This document shows, piece after piece, positions 1 to 8,468 of a stretch of DNA of 20,320 nucleotides. Each line of letters opens with the position of its first letter. Position 1 is the first letter of the stretch. The notes below the pieces were generated by a model. That model ran no database searches, was not told where the DNA came from, and worked only from the letters and a program-made list of their open reading frames with translations. The DNA lies in assembly GCA_945787435.1 (NCBI GenBank), contig CALZHX010000359.1:1-20320 (forward strand), given 5' to 3'. The position numbers were made by a program, and so were the translations under genes. This stretch comes from an uncultured Woeseiaceae bacterium (GTDB lineage Bacteria > Pseudomonadota > Gammaproteobacteria > Steroidobacterales > Woeseiaceae).

Positions 1-581
1 AGCAGGGGTTTGACATCGGACGATTGCGCAAGGAATTCGGTGCCGGGGTCGGCGAAGCCCTGTACAAGGCGCTGGGCAGGGCGGCCGACCGCGGCGTCAA
101 GATCCGGATTGTCGAGAGCCCCGGATTCGACTCGACCGACCACGAATCCGGCGAGTTGCACGACGCATACCCAGACCAGGTCGAGATCCCGGGCCGAATG
201 AGCAGCCTCGTCGGCGAACATGACCGGCGCTATAGCTTCGATTTCGCGATGCAATTCACCTGACACGCCGGGTTCGTCGATAACTCGCTGCAGGTGCCGC
301 GACGGGGCGTCAGGGCGAGCCAGGAAAATGCCGGTTTCTGCCTCGGTGTCGATCTCGCGGATCAGGTCCTGATAACAGGCCTCGGCCGGATCGTCTGATT
401 CGAATACGAGCGCAAGTTTCGCCATGTTTTCTTCGGTGATACGGCGCTGGGTCCACCGGTCCAGGCCGCCAAGCAGGCCATCATCGCTCGCGTAGACCTG
501 GTAAAGATAGGTCGCAATGCGTGCGCGCGCCGCATCGGCAATCGAAAATCTTGGAATGTCGCTGTGGCTTACTGTCCTCAT
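1..581 (-). CDS. Protein of unknown function, cut by the left edge
   Basis: The reading frame opens at an ATG (complement of 579-581) and stays open for 193 codons to the left edge, so the stop lies outside the window. The start is well supported: a GGAGG Shine-Dalgarno sequence lies 8 nt upstream (complement of 590-594). I do not recognise the family. The first ~125 residues look like a soluble, acidic protein rich in Asp/Glu and Ala, with the stretch SIADAARARIATYLYQVY near the N-terminus and no signal peptide or membrane segment. The last ~60 codons look less protein-like, and they lie opposite a plus-strand frame that resembles a phospholipase D domain. The true gene may therefore be interrupted near position 190. 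It is divergent from the AraC-type regulator at 681, with about 100 nt between the two starts, so it could be that regulator's target; this is inference from position only. Confidence 0.6.
   Translation of the reverse strand, partial: MRTVSHSDIPRFSIADAARARIATYLYQVYASDDGLLGGLDRWTQRRITEENMAKLALVFESDDPAEACYQDLIREIDTEAETGIFLARPDAPSRHLQRVIDEPGVSGELHREIEAIAPVMFADEAAHSARDLDLVWVCVVQLAGFVVGRVESGALDNPDLDAAVGRPAQRLVQGFADPGTEFLAQSSDVKPL
3..263 (+). pseudogene. Possible phospholipase-D-like domain fragment at the left edge
   Basis: The plus-strand frame is open from the window edge to a TGA at 261-263. Up to about position 186 its translation resembles a PLD-superfamily domain: GEALYKALGRAADRGVKIRI (a helix followed by the typical RGVKIRI beta strand), then VESPGF and a later PDQVEI strand. 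After that it turns into unrelated residues and stops, with no HxK catalytic motif. The resemblance is from memory of PLD-like proteins, not from a search. It overlaps the edge-truncated minus-strand gene antisense. It could be a chance antisense frame, a remnant of a rearranged gene, or an assembly join. Only one of the two overlapping frames is likely to be genuine between 1 and ~190. Confidence 0.3.
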
Positions 582-680
582 GGTCCTTTCCTCCGTGTTA
601 GTGGATACACTGTAGGAAAAGAGCCTGCTAGGATCTGGTCTCAGGACGTCAGATCTTGGTCATTTAACCTCAGGAAGATC

Positions 681-1691
681 ATGCTCAACGAGCCGACAAC
701 AATAGCGAGTGTTGCGCGCCTGATTGGCGACACGCTGCAAACCGAGTACGACACGGATCCGACACCGTTCTTTGCGGATGTGCAGATCGACACCACCAAG
801 TTCTACCGCCCAGGCTCGCGCATCCTGTTCAGCAAGATGAATCCGCTCTGGCAGCTGGCGTTTGAGGCGAGCGGCGATGCGGAGTTCGGGTGGAAGGTCG
901 GTTCCCGGGTAACCCCTGGTGACTTCTTCGTGCTTGGTCACGCCTGGCTTGCCAGCGATACCCTGCATGACGCAATGGAACGCTTGTGCCGTTTCATCAA
1001 TGTGCTGTCCACCATTGGAGGTCAAATGAACCTGCAGTCGCATGGCGATTCGTATTCCCTGGTAGAAACCGGCGCAGGGCGTCTTGTCCAACCACAACAG
1101 GTCGCTCAGGATGCAGGTTGCGCGGCCCTCCTGAGAATGTGCGATTTTGTAAGTGCGGCGCCGGTCCGTCCGATCCAGGTCAATTTGCCGGCCACGGCCA
1201 GCGCCAGCGGAGTCGACTTTGCAAGAAAGTTCGGATGTCCCGTTACGTTTGAGGGTAACCAGGAGGCCTGGAGATTCGACGCTGAGGATCTTGACGCCCC
1301 GTTGACCGGGGCAGTTCCGGATGTGGCTGATTCGACAGATCGCATCGCCGAGAACTATATCGCATCATTAGACGATGGTGCCGTTGCGTACGAGGTTCGA
1401 CAGATGATTGTGCAGCTGCTGCCGTCCGGTCACGTTGACCAGGATACGATTGCGAGCAAACTGCACCGTAGCCGCAGTACGTTGCAGCGACAATTAGGAT
1501 CGGAAGGAACCAGTTACCGGGATATTGTCGAGTCGACGCGTGAGGAGCTCGCCAAGAAGTACCTGCAGGACAGTGAGTACACGCAAGCTCAGATCGCGGT
1601 TATGGTGGGGTTTTCAGATCAGAGCAATTTCGCCCGCGCTTTCAAGCGCTGGACCGGCGTGAGTCCGGGTGAATTTCAAAAAGCTGCATGA
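681..1691 (+). CDS. AraC-family transcriptional regulator (OruR/ArgR-like, N-terminal AraC-binding type)
   Basis: A 336-residue DNA-binding regulator. The N-terminal part begins SVARLIGDTL and carries the ligand-binding-type domain found in OruR-like AraC regulators (roughly residues 10-190). The last ~75 residues hold the paired helix-turn-helix. The first recognition helix lies around HRSRSTLQRQL, and the second is the classic signature around QAQIAVMVGFSDQSNFARAF followed by KRWTGVSPGEF. The frame is open back to a GTG at 564, but I chose ATG 681: an AGGAAG Shine-Dalgarno lies just upstream (672-677), the domain starts shortly after, and the longer version would overlap the start and leader of the divergent gene. 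The effector is unknown. It is divergent from the gene starting at 581 and converges on the RND pump gene with 23 nt between the stops, so it could control either neighbour. Confidence 0.92.
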   Translation: MLNEPTTIASVARLIGDTLQTEYDTDPTPFFADVQIDTTKFYRPGSRILFSKMNPLWQLAFEASGDAEFGWKVGSRVTPGDFFVLGHAWLASDTLHDAMERLCRFINVLSTIGGQMNLQSHGDSYSLVETGAGRLVQPQQVAQDAGCAALLRMCDFVSAAPVRPIQVNLPATASASGVDFARKFGCPVTFEGNQEAWRFDAEDLDAPLTGAVPDVADSTDRIAENYIASLDDGAVAYEVRQMIVQLLPSGHVDQDTIASKLHRSRSTLQRQLGSEGTSYRDIVESTREELAKKYLQDSEYTQAQIAVMVGFSDQSNFARAFKRWTGVSPGEFQKAA

Positions 1692-1714
1692 GAACATGTC
1701 CCAGAGCTTCCCGG

Positions 1715-4700
1715 TTATTCCGCCTTGATGCCGTAGATCGTTGAGTACAGCACTGGAACGACGACCATCGTTAATACCGTTGCGAAGCCCAGGCCGAACG
1801 CAATCGTCACGGCCATCGAGACGAAAAACGCGTCCGGGAACAAGGGCGTCATGCCAAGAATCGTCGTCGCAGCCGCCATTGCGACAGGGCGTAATCGACT
1901 GATCGCAGACCCAATGACCGCATCGATCGCCGGCTTGTCTTCCTGTAGCTGCTGATTAATTTCATCGACCAGTACGATGGCATTCTTGATTAGCATGCCG
2001 ATCAAGCTAAGGAAGCCGAGCAGGGCCATAAAGCCGAACGGCTGCTGAGTGCTCAGCAGACCAACCGTGACGCCGATTGTGGCGAGCGGTACGACGAGCC
2101 ATATGACAGCCGTCTGTCGCAAGCTGTTGAACAGCGCAACGGTGATCAGGATCATCATGCCGATAAAGGCGGGCAAAGAAGCCGCAAGGGCCGCTTGTGC
2201 CTTACCACTGTTTCGGTATTCACCCCACCATTCCAAACGATAGCCGTCCGGCAATTCGATAGCCTCGACCTTCGGGCGCAGATCGGCAAGCATCGGCGGA
2301 GCTTCGCCGTGGCGCGGGTCCGCGAGGGTCGTAATGATCCGTTCACGATTGACGCGTTGAATGATCTCGTCCTCGAAGACCGTTTCAAATCCGATGACGA
2401 CCTGGCGCAACGGGATGGTTGCGTTCGCCGAGGAACTGAAGATCTGCAAATCGCGAATGCTCGAAACCTCATCGCGTTCCGACTCACTTGCACGTAATAC
2501 TATCGACAGCAATTCGTCACCTTCTCGGAATACGCCGACCGTCAGGCCCTCGAATGCCTGCGACAGCGCGGCGCTGATTTCCTGTCTGGAAATGCCGAAC
2601 TGGTTCGCCTGTTGTTTGTCGATGATCGGTCGAAGGATCTTCACGCGGCCGCGCCAGTCGTTGCGTACACCGTAGGCATCGGGGTGTGTCTTGATGATGG
2701 CTTCGGCCTGTGCGGACAGTCCGCGCAGCACGTTCGGGTCTGGCCCGAAGAATTTTGCCTGGATTTTGCCTGGATCGCCGGGGCCGAGGATGAACTTGCG
2801 GACCTGTCCCTGGGCTTCTTCGAAATTATTGTCGAGTTCGTCCTGAATTTCGTCGTATAGCGAATCGATGTACGTAGCGTCATCGAGTTCCACGAGGAAC
2901 TGCGTATACGCACTATTGGCCTTCTCAGGTGTGTAGGTCAGCAAGAAGCGGGGCGCACCCTGGCCGATAATTGTGCCGACGCTCTTCACGCCCTCCAGGC
3001 CGAGCAGGTAGTCTTCGACATGAGCGGCATGTTGATTGCTCTCCTCGATCGACGTGCCCTGTGGGAGCCAGTAATCGACCATAATCTGTGGTCTTGTCGA
3101 ATTCGGAAAGAAGCTCTGCGATACGTTGCCAAAGCCATACACGGCGCCGCCAAAGACGATCAGGACCACCGAGATAGTAAGCCATCGAGCCTTAGTGCAT
3201 GCCCGCAGGAAACCACCGAATACGCGATAGAAACCACTGTCGTATGGGTCGGCGCCCGGGTCGCCCTTCGGCGTTTTCAGGAACATGACGCCGAGCAGGG
3301 GAGTCACAGTGACCGCAGTGAACCAGCTCAGGAGCAGCGAGATCATGATGACCGTAAACAGCGAGCGCGTGTACTCACCCGTGTTGTCCTGTGATGTTCC
3401 GATTGCCGCAAAAGCCAGGACAGCGATGATCGTTGCTCCGAGCAATGGAATCGCGGTTTGCTGCACAACCTCGATCGCAGCTTTGCGTCGGTCCATACCT
3501 TGCTGAAACCGTACGAGCATGCCGTCGACGACTACGATCGCGTTATCGACGAGCATGCCAAGCGCGATGATCAGCGCCCCGAGCGATATTCGCTCGAGCA
3601 TGACGCCCGCGCTCTTCATGAAGATGAAACTTCCGCAGATGGTCAGGAACAATACGAAGCCAATCAAAAGGCCGCTGCGCAGTCCCATGAACAACAACAG
3701 CACGACCACGACGATGGCAATAGCCTGGAGCAAGCTGATAACAAAACTCGAGATCGAGGTTTGCACCGCGTCCGATTGCATTGCGATAACGCCGAATTGC
3801 ATTCCGAGCGGGATTTGTGGCGCCAGTTCATTCATGCGCTGTTTGAGACGCTCGCCCATAACGACAACGTTGCCGCCCGAAACTGTTGAAACACCAATGC
3901 CGATAGCGGGCTCACCATCGAATCGCAACAGGTTCGTTGGTGGCTCGAGAAAGCCGCGCTGAATAGTTGCAACATCGCGCAGATAGATCTGCGCATTGCT
4001 GCCGCTACCCGAAATCAGTATGGCGCCAAGGTCTTCCTCCGATTCCACAAGTTCGGACGGTTCGATCGTGATGAACTCCGGGCCGACGTTGACGCCACCG
4101 GAATTCGTCACCAGGTTCTGGCGTTGCAGCTCATTGGCAATCGTCACAGCAGGAATACCGAGCTGCGCCATGCGAGCACGATTAAGTTCGACGTATATGA
4201 CTTCCGGGCGATTTCCGTATATGTCGACCTTGGCGACATCGGGGACGAGCAGCAGCTCACGGCGAAGTGACTTCGCAACTTCCCAGAGTTCATCAAACCC
4301 GTATTCCTCGCCGTAGACGGCGAAATAGATGCCGAAGACATCACCGAAGTCATCGTTGACGACCGATGGTCCAGCACCTGGTGGCAACTTCCCTTGTGCG
4401 TCCCCGACCTTGCGCCGTAACTCGTCCCAGACCTGTGGAAGTGAGTTCTTGTCGAAACTTTGCTTCATCCGGGCCGTGACGATGGACAGGCCCCGGTACG
4501 ATACGGAATAGACCTCGTCGAGCTGTGACAGCTGCTGGACGGCAATTTCGATCTCGTCCGTAACTTCTTCTTCGACTTCCTGTGCCGAAGCACCCGGGTA
4601 CTGGGTGATAACCAACGCGTCCTTGATCGTAAATTCGGGATCTTCGAGCCTGCCCATGTTTTGGTAGGAGCCGAGACCGGCAACGATCATTACGACAGTC

Positions 4701-4750
4701 AGCACAAGCGTCGTCGTGCGATTCTCAAGGCAAAATTCTGTGATTTTCAT
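1715..4750 (-). CDS. RND-family efflux transporter, inner-membrane permease (AcrB-like)
   Basis: A 1011-residue proton-driven drug/metabolite exporter of the resistance-nodulation-division family, close to the usual ~1000-1050 residues. The first transmembrane helix is around residues 12-32. A large periplasmic porter domain follows, then a helix cluster from about 335, a second periplasmic domain, and a final cluster ending at the C-terminus. The proton-relay region in TM4 reads GMLVDNAIVVVD: Asp402 matches the first AcrB relay aspartate, but the second is Asn403. The TM10 lysine is present (K922 in LIGMLIKNAIVLVDE). It lies 9 nt downstream of the membrane fusion protein gene and is surely co-transcribed with it. 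No strong Shine-Dalgarno precedes it, suggesting translational coupling. No outer-membrane channel gene is nearby, so a TolC-like protein must be supplied from elsewhere. The substrate cannot be told from sequence. Confidence 0.95.
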   Translation of the reverse strand: MKITEFCLENRTTTLVLTVVMIVAGLGSYQNMGRLEDPEFTIKDALVITQYPGASAQEVEEEVTDEIEIAVQQLSQLDEVYSVSYRGLSIVTARMKQSFDKNSLPQVWDELRRKVGDAQGKLPPGAGPSVVNDDFGDVFGIYFAVYGEEYGFDELWEVAKSLRRELLLVPDVAKVDIYGNRPEVIYVELNRARMAQLGIPAVTIANELQRQNLVTNSGGVNVGPEFITIEPSELVESEEDLGAILISGSGSNAQIYLRDVATIQRGFLEPPTNLLRFDGEPAIGIGVSTVSGGNVVVMGERLKQRMNELAPQIPLGMQFGVIAMQSDAVQTSISSFVISLLQAIAIVVVVLLLFMGLRSGLLIGFVLFLTICGSFIFMKSAGVMLERISLGALIIALGMLVDNAIVVVDGMLVRFQQGMDRRKAAIEVVQQTAIPLLGATIIAVLAFAAIGTSQDNTGEYTRSLFTVIMISLLLSWFTAVTVTPLLGVMFLKTPKGDPGADPYDSGFYRVFGGFLRACTKARWLTISVVLIVFGGAVYGFGNVSQSFFPNSTRPQIMVDYWLPQGTSIEESNQHAAHVEDYLLGLEGVKSVGTIIGQGAPRFLLTYTPEKANSAYTQFLVELDDATYIDSLYDEIQDELDNNFEEAQGQVRKFILGPGDPGKIQAKFFGPDPNVLRGLSAQAEAIIKTHPDAYGVRNDWRGRVKILRPIIDKQQANQFGISRQEISAALSQAFEGLTVGVFREGDELLSIVLRASESERDEVSSIRDLQIFSSSANATIPLRQVVIGFETVFEDEIIQRVNRERIITTLADPRHGEAPPMLADLRPKVEAIELPDGYRLEWWGEYRNSGKAQAALAASLPAFIGMMILITVALFNSLRQTAVIWLVVPLATIGVTVGLLSTQQPFGFMALLGFLSLIGMLIKNAIVLVDEINQQLQEDKPAIDAVIGSAISRLRPVAMAAATTILGMTPLFPDAFFVSMAVTIAFGLGFATVLTMVVVPVLYSTIYGIKAE

Positions 4751-4759
4751 AACAGGCGG

Positions 4760-5845
4760 CTAGTTCGTGAGTTCGCTGACCCGCATGCCCTCGGCGAGGT
4801 GCTGTACGCCGGAAACTGCAATGCGATCTCCGGTCTCCAGCCCCTCGAGCACTTCGACCTCCGAGCCGGTCAGTTGCCCGACAGTAACGGCTGCGAGGCT
4901 GGCGGTTGATGGGTCACCGCTGATCTTCCAGACGTAGGAGCCGCCATCATCGCCGCCAACGACCGCGTTGGCAGGCACGAGGACCGTGGTCTGACCCGGT
5001 GTAAGGTCCTCTGGCACTGTGACAGTAACGGTCGCAGACATGCCCGGCAGGATAATGACGTCGTCGGGCGGGTCGAATCGTGCGTGCGCGGCAAATGTCC
5101 GCGTGACCGGATCCGCCGAAGCAGCAATTTCGGTGAGCCTGGCGTGGAACGACCGGTCGGGCAGTGTCGACAGGCTGACTTCGAGTCTGGCGCGCTCGTT
5201 GCGCTGCGTCAGCGTCATGCCGGGTTTCGCACGCAGCCAGTCCTGCTCGGGAACATTGACGACCACTTCCAGTTCGGTCAGATCCTGCAGCAGCAGAATC
5301 TGCTGCTTGGCCTGGACGTTAGTGAAATTGTCGACGAATGTGCGACCGATACGGCCGGTAAATGGCGCACGTAAAGCGGTGTCGGCCACGGCCTTACGAG
5401 CCGAGGCCAGATTGGCCTGGTCCACTTCGAACTGGCGCCTGCGGTTGTCGAGTTCCTGCGCCGAAATCGCGCCGCTCTCGAAAACCACCGAGAAGCGGTC
5501 GAACGTCTCTTTGGATTGCCGGAAGCGGGCTTCGGCAGCGTCCAGCGAAGCCTGGAAATCGGCCGGGTCGAGCCGCGCAAGCAGCTGACCTTTGGTAACC
5601 TCAATGCCTTCCTGTGCCGGCCTCTCGATGATGCGTCCCGAGACCTCGAAAGCCAGGTTGACGTTCTGTGCGCCCCGGATTTCACCCGGGTAACTCAATG
5701 TGTCACCGCCGCGTAGCTCCGATATCGTGATCATGCGGACCGGGCGAACGATATCGGGTGTTTCAGGCGGTGCCTGCTCACAACCGGTGAGCAGTGTTAT
5801 ACCAAGACAAATACCGGAAGCAGTAAGCAGCTTTAGTTGTGACAT
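4760..5845 (-). CDS. RND efflux periplasmic adaptor (membrane fusion protein), lipoprotein
   Basis: A 361-residue HlyD/AcrA-type adaptor that would bridge the RND permease and an outer-membrane channel. The N-terminus is a lipoprotein signal with lipobox LLTGC (Cys22), so it should be lipid-anchored in the periplasm. A short barrel strand region (VRPVRMITI) is followed by the lipoyl half-motif around GRIIERPAQEGIEVTKGQLL, an alpha-helical hairpin (about residues 95-150), the second lipoyl half around LRAPFTGRIG, and beta-barrel and membrane-proximal domains to the end. The start at 5845 has an AGGAAG Shine-Dalgarno 4 nt upstream. It is followed 9 nt later by the permease gene, forming a two-gene pump operon. 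It lies 63 nt downstream of the ion-channel gene on the same strand, so a longer transcript is possible. Confidence 0.94.
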   Translation of the reverse strand: MSQLKLLTASGICLGITLLTGCEQAPPETPDIVRPVRMITISELRGGDTLSYPGEIRGAQNVNLAFEVSGRIIERPAQEGIEVTKGQLLARLDPADFQASLDAAEARFRQSKETFDRFSVVFESGAISAQELDNRRRQFEVDQANLASARKAVADTALRAPFTGRIGRTFVDNFTNVQAKQQILLLQDLTELEVVVNVPEQDWLRAKPGMTLTQRNERARLEVSLSTLPDRSFHARLTEIAASADPVTRTFAAHARFDPPDDVIILPGMSATVTVTVPEDLTPGQTTVLVPANAVVGGDDGGSYVWKISGDPSTASLAAVTVGQLTGSEVEVLEGLETGDRIAVSGVQHLAEGMRVSELTN

Positions 5846-5908
5846 CGGACTTCCTGATTATTTGTTCTTATCGTCTCTCCGACCATTCTGGCGTCTACCC
5901 TCATCAAG

Positions 5909-6553
5909 TCAAGGTCTGTTGCGGTCGGATATGTAGGTGCTGACGAGTCCGGCAACGAGTATGGCAATGTAGAACTGGCCGAACAAGGCCTGCATATACG
6001 CAAGTGCCCGGGCGACAGCCGAGATCGGCCCGATGTCGCCGTAGCCCAGCGTCGTCATGGTCACGAAGCTGAAATACAGCCAATCGCTGCTCCAGCCTAG
6101 AGGCCCTATTGTCGCGACGCCGTCAAATGAGCCGGGGTTCATCATCTCGACTGCGGCATAGCTCACCGCCCACAGCACGCCAAGCATCAGGTACAGGCTG
6201 ATGGCGCCTACAAGCCGGTTGGTGCTCACTTCGTCGCTAAAGACAACCTGCTTTAGCGTGCACCAGATTGCAAGAAAGAGAAAACCGACTATTGCAGCCA
6301 TAGAGCCATAGGCGTAGATGGACGGCGAGAAATTAGCTGCGAGAACATTGAGCACGATGCCCGCAACCGCGAACACGAGCCCGAATCTGAAATATGCGCC
6401 AAATCCTCGCAGGCTCCAGACGCCGACCGTAACAAGCCAGGAGAACATCACTGCGCGCGTGAAGGGAGCCGACATGAGGCCCAGGTCGTCGGCTATCGGC
6501 GCGCCGATCAAGAACACGAGCAGGGCGACAAGCAGCCAGGAAAAGTTCTTCAT
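5909..6553 (-). CDS. Voltage-independent-type potassium channel with pore-loop selectivity filter
   Basis: A 214-residue integral membrane protein, apparently with six hydrophobic segments (about residues 5-20, 33-48, 57-74, 85-105, 115-136 and 187-207). A re-entrant pore loop lies between the last two. The loop carries the potassium selectivity filter TMTTLGYGD (T168-D173), diagnostic for K+ channels. There is no charged S4-like voltage sensor and no cytoplasmic RCK or cyclic-nucleotide domain; the protein ends soon after the last helix. It probably allows K+ flow across the inner membrane as a tetramer. Its ATG follows the stop of the upstream TAXI-like gene by a single nucleotide (TAG-A-ATG), so the two are almost certainly translated together. 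The link to a periplasmic ligand-binding protein is unusual. I am sure of the channel fold but not of ion conductance or gating. Confidence 0.9.
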   Translation of the reverse strand: MKNFSWLLVALLVFLIGAPIADDLGLMSAPFTRAVMFSWLVTVGVWSLRGFGAYFRFGLVFAVAGIVLNVLAANFSPSIYAYGSMAAIVGFLFLAIWCTLKQVVFSDEVSTNRLVGAISLYLMLGVLWAVSYAAVEMMNPGSFDGVATIGPLGWSSDWLYFSFVTMTTLGYGDIGPISAVARALAYMQALFGQFYIAILVAGLVSTYISDRNRP

Positions 6554-6554
6554 T

Positions 6555-7772
6555 CTAGGCGCTGCGCGACAACTGCGCCAGAACGTCGTTAGACAGGGTT
6601 ATAAATATCCTGAAACTCTCATCTGCAGCGAGTTTCTCATCCACCAGCAGTTCGAAAGCCTCATTCTGAAGCTCGTGCAACTGATCCGCAGCGTTACGTT
6701 TGTCGTCGTCATTCATTGAGTCTGATAGTGAACTGCGGATTTTGATCGCGGCCGCATAGAAGCGATCAATACGGTTCTTGCGTCGCATGCGGAAAATCCG
6801 GACGCCGGCAATAGACGCGCTAAAGACTGCAATAAATGCAGTGACAGTGACTTCCGCCACACCTGAATAGCGTTCATAGATAGTCGGCTCGGACCTCTGC
6901 AAATAGTCCTGTGGTCCAGCATGCAGAATGAACCGGGAGGCACTCACGTCAAAGTTCTCGTCAAGCTGTTGGAACTGGCCAGGACGTTTCGCCGCCAGGG
7001 CAGGCCGAAGTCGGAGGATATCGCTGATCAAGTCGTAGACAATGGCGCTGTCGAGGTCGATTCTCGCGACGAGGATTTTGTCGACTGCAACAGTGACGAT
7101 CGGTTCTGGCGTTGATTCACCGTAGGTGCCGACCGGAATGACGAACGGTCGAAAGTACGGATTCAGAAGTACGGCTCCATCGATAGTACCGCCATTGCCG
7201 ATATCGCCGGGTGTCCCTATGGAAATCAATCGCAGTTCCGGAAACTCCGCAACGCGCTCAGGCGCGATCGGCGCAAACACAACAACGATGTCTGCGATCT
7301 CGTTTGTATTTGAAATGTAGCGATACTCGTCGTCGTCGAGACCTATGTTCTCAGCGATACTCTCAAACATTGCCCGTGAAGCCGATCCTTCAGCGCCTGC
7401 AAAAACTGCCGCATTTTTCAAATCGCCGGGGCCCAACGGCTCGGCAAACCCCTCGCGTCGCGCAATGTGCAGAACGGTGGGGTACAACGGCATGACCGTT
7501 GCAATCTCCCGACGAAAGTTCAGGCTGTTGGAGATCAGGGCCAGATCTGCGTCGCCGGACGCGAGTGCATCGAGCGCCTGTTCGCCCGACAAGGAAATAT
7601 CGGTGAGCTGCAAATTCGTCAGCACACGCTCATTAGCGAACAATTCACCCAGGTCCTGGACAATCTCGCGATCGATCTCAGCTGTCGGTGTGACCATCGT
7701 GAGCTCGCGCGGGCCGTCTTCGCAGGCTGCGAGCATGGCGAGAAGAACAAATGATAGAAGTACGCGGATCAT
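6555..7772 (-). CDS. TAXI/NMT1-type solute-binding lipoprotein with C-terminal membrane anchor
   Basis: A 405-residue protein. It starts with a lipoprotein signal (MIRVLLSFVLL, lipobox LAAC, Cys17), followed by a periplasmic-binding-protein-like domain of the TAXI type (about residues 25-300). Typical features are the ELTMVTPTAEIDREI strand, a segment ALDALASGDADLALISNS and a later GSASRAMFESIAENIGL. A single hydrophobic helix (about 308-327) precedes an RMRRKNRIDRFY basic stretch and a ~78-residue, charged helical tail that should be cytoplasmic. TAXI proteins normally feed TRAP permeases, but none is encoded nearby. Translation could also begin at an in-frame TTG at 7802. I chose ATG 7772 because the signal peptide begins there; neither start has a Shine-Dalgarno. 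A TATCAT hexamer 9 nt before the ATG could give a leaderless transcript. It lies 1 nt upstream of the K+ channel gene. The ligand is unknown. Confidence 0.82.
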   Translation of the reverse strand: MIRVLLSFVLLAMLAACEDGPRELTMVTPTAEIDREIVQDLGELFANERVLTNLQLTDISLSGEQALDALASGDADLALISNSLNFRREIATVMPLYPTVLHIARREGFAEPLGPGDLKNAAVFAGAEGSASRAMFESIAENIGLDDDEYRYISNTNEIADIVVVFAPIAPERVAEFPELRLISIGTPGDIGNGGTIDGAVLLNPYFRPFVIPVGTYGESTPEPIVTVAVDKILVARIDLDSAIVYDLISDILRLRPALAAKRPGQFQQLDENFDVSASRFILHAGPQDYLQRSEPTIYERYSGVAEVTVTAFIAVFSASIAGVRIFRMRRKNRIDRFYAAAIKIRSSLSDSMNDDDKRNAADQLHELQNEAFELLVDEKLAADESFRIFITLSNDVLAQLSRSA

Positions 7773-7838
7773 TGGTTTGGCATGATATCGATTGGGCTTC
7801 AAGGTTGCACAGTATCTGCGAAGAAGAAAAAGCTGACC

Positions 7839-8450
7839 CTAATTGGCAATCAGGTTTTGGCGATCCAGTCGGTTGACGATGGTTTTGGCGGTATGGTCGA
7901 TGAGTAAGCCGACATTTGACTCGCTCTTGGTTTGAAATTCGAACTTGTAAACAACGTCCTCGGTTTCGACGCTATAGAGTTCGATGGCAAGTAGAGCATT
8001 CTCCGAGAGGTTTATCGATTCCGGGTTCGTGTAGTTGGTGTAGTCGGAGCGGAACAAATTCAGGAATCTGCCGCCAATCGGCGTCGCATCGATTCCCGAG
8101 CGGCTAGGCGTAACCTCAAGCTCGACCTCGCTATCCAGATGCCTGACGGCCAGCACCGCGTCGAAACCTCGTTCCTGAACTACTGCAATGATGTCTTCCC
8201 TGACAACGGATTGGTTGCCACTTATAACCGAGTAAAGAGGTGCTGCGGATGCGCCTTTGTTCCGCAATTGAGAAGCCATCACGCGTTCAAACTGGGCTCG
8301 CGAGTCATAGTTGCCAGCTACTCCGATCACCAGGAAGTTTTCGAAACCGGACTTGGGGCCAGGCTCCGAAGGCGTTCCGCCACAGCTACTGAGCAGGATC
8401 AGGCCAAGGGCCAGGAACGGGGCCCTGGCCCCGGCTAACATAAGTCGCAT
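7839..8450 (-). CDS. Putative lipoprotein of unknown function
   Basis: A 203-residue protein with a lipoprotein signal: hydrophobic segment about residues 10-20, lipobox LSSC, Cys23. I recognise no named family. The mature part opens with a Gly/Pro/Ser linker, then a strand FLVIGVAGNYDSRAQFERVM that looks like the start of an alpha/beta domain, and later GFDAVLAVRHLDSEVEL and ALLAIELYSVETEDVVYKFE. This strand pattern recalls small periplasmic lipoproteins that measure or carry something on a two-layer sheet, but that is structural guesswork. The start at ATG 8450 is preceded by GGAG 6-7 nt upstream. It lies 18 nt downstream of the DUF3313-like lipoprotein gene and 66 nt upstream of the TAXI-like gene on the same strand, so it probably shares their transcript. 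Confidence 0.8.
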   Translation of the reverse strand: MRLMLAGARAPFLALGLILLSSCGGTPSEPGPKSGFENFLVIGVAGNYDSRAQFERVMASQLRNKGASAAPLYSVISGNQSVVREDIIAVVQERGFDAVLAVRHLDSEVELEVTPSRSGIDATPIGGRFLNLFRSDYTNYTNPESINLSENALLAIELYSVETEDVVYKFEFQTKSESNVGLLIDHTAKTIVNRLDRQNLIAN

Positions 8451-8468
8451 GCAGATCTCCGTGATTCG

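Noticed and set aside
564..680. Earlier GTG start for the AraC-type regulator
   Set aside because: It would overlap the divergent gene's start and leader and lacks domain content; ATG 681 has a Shine-Dalgarno and fits the family N-terminus.
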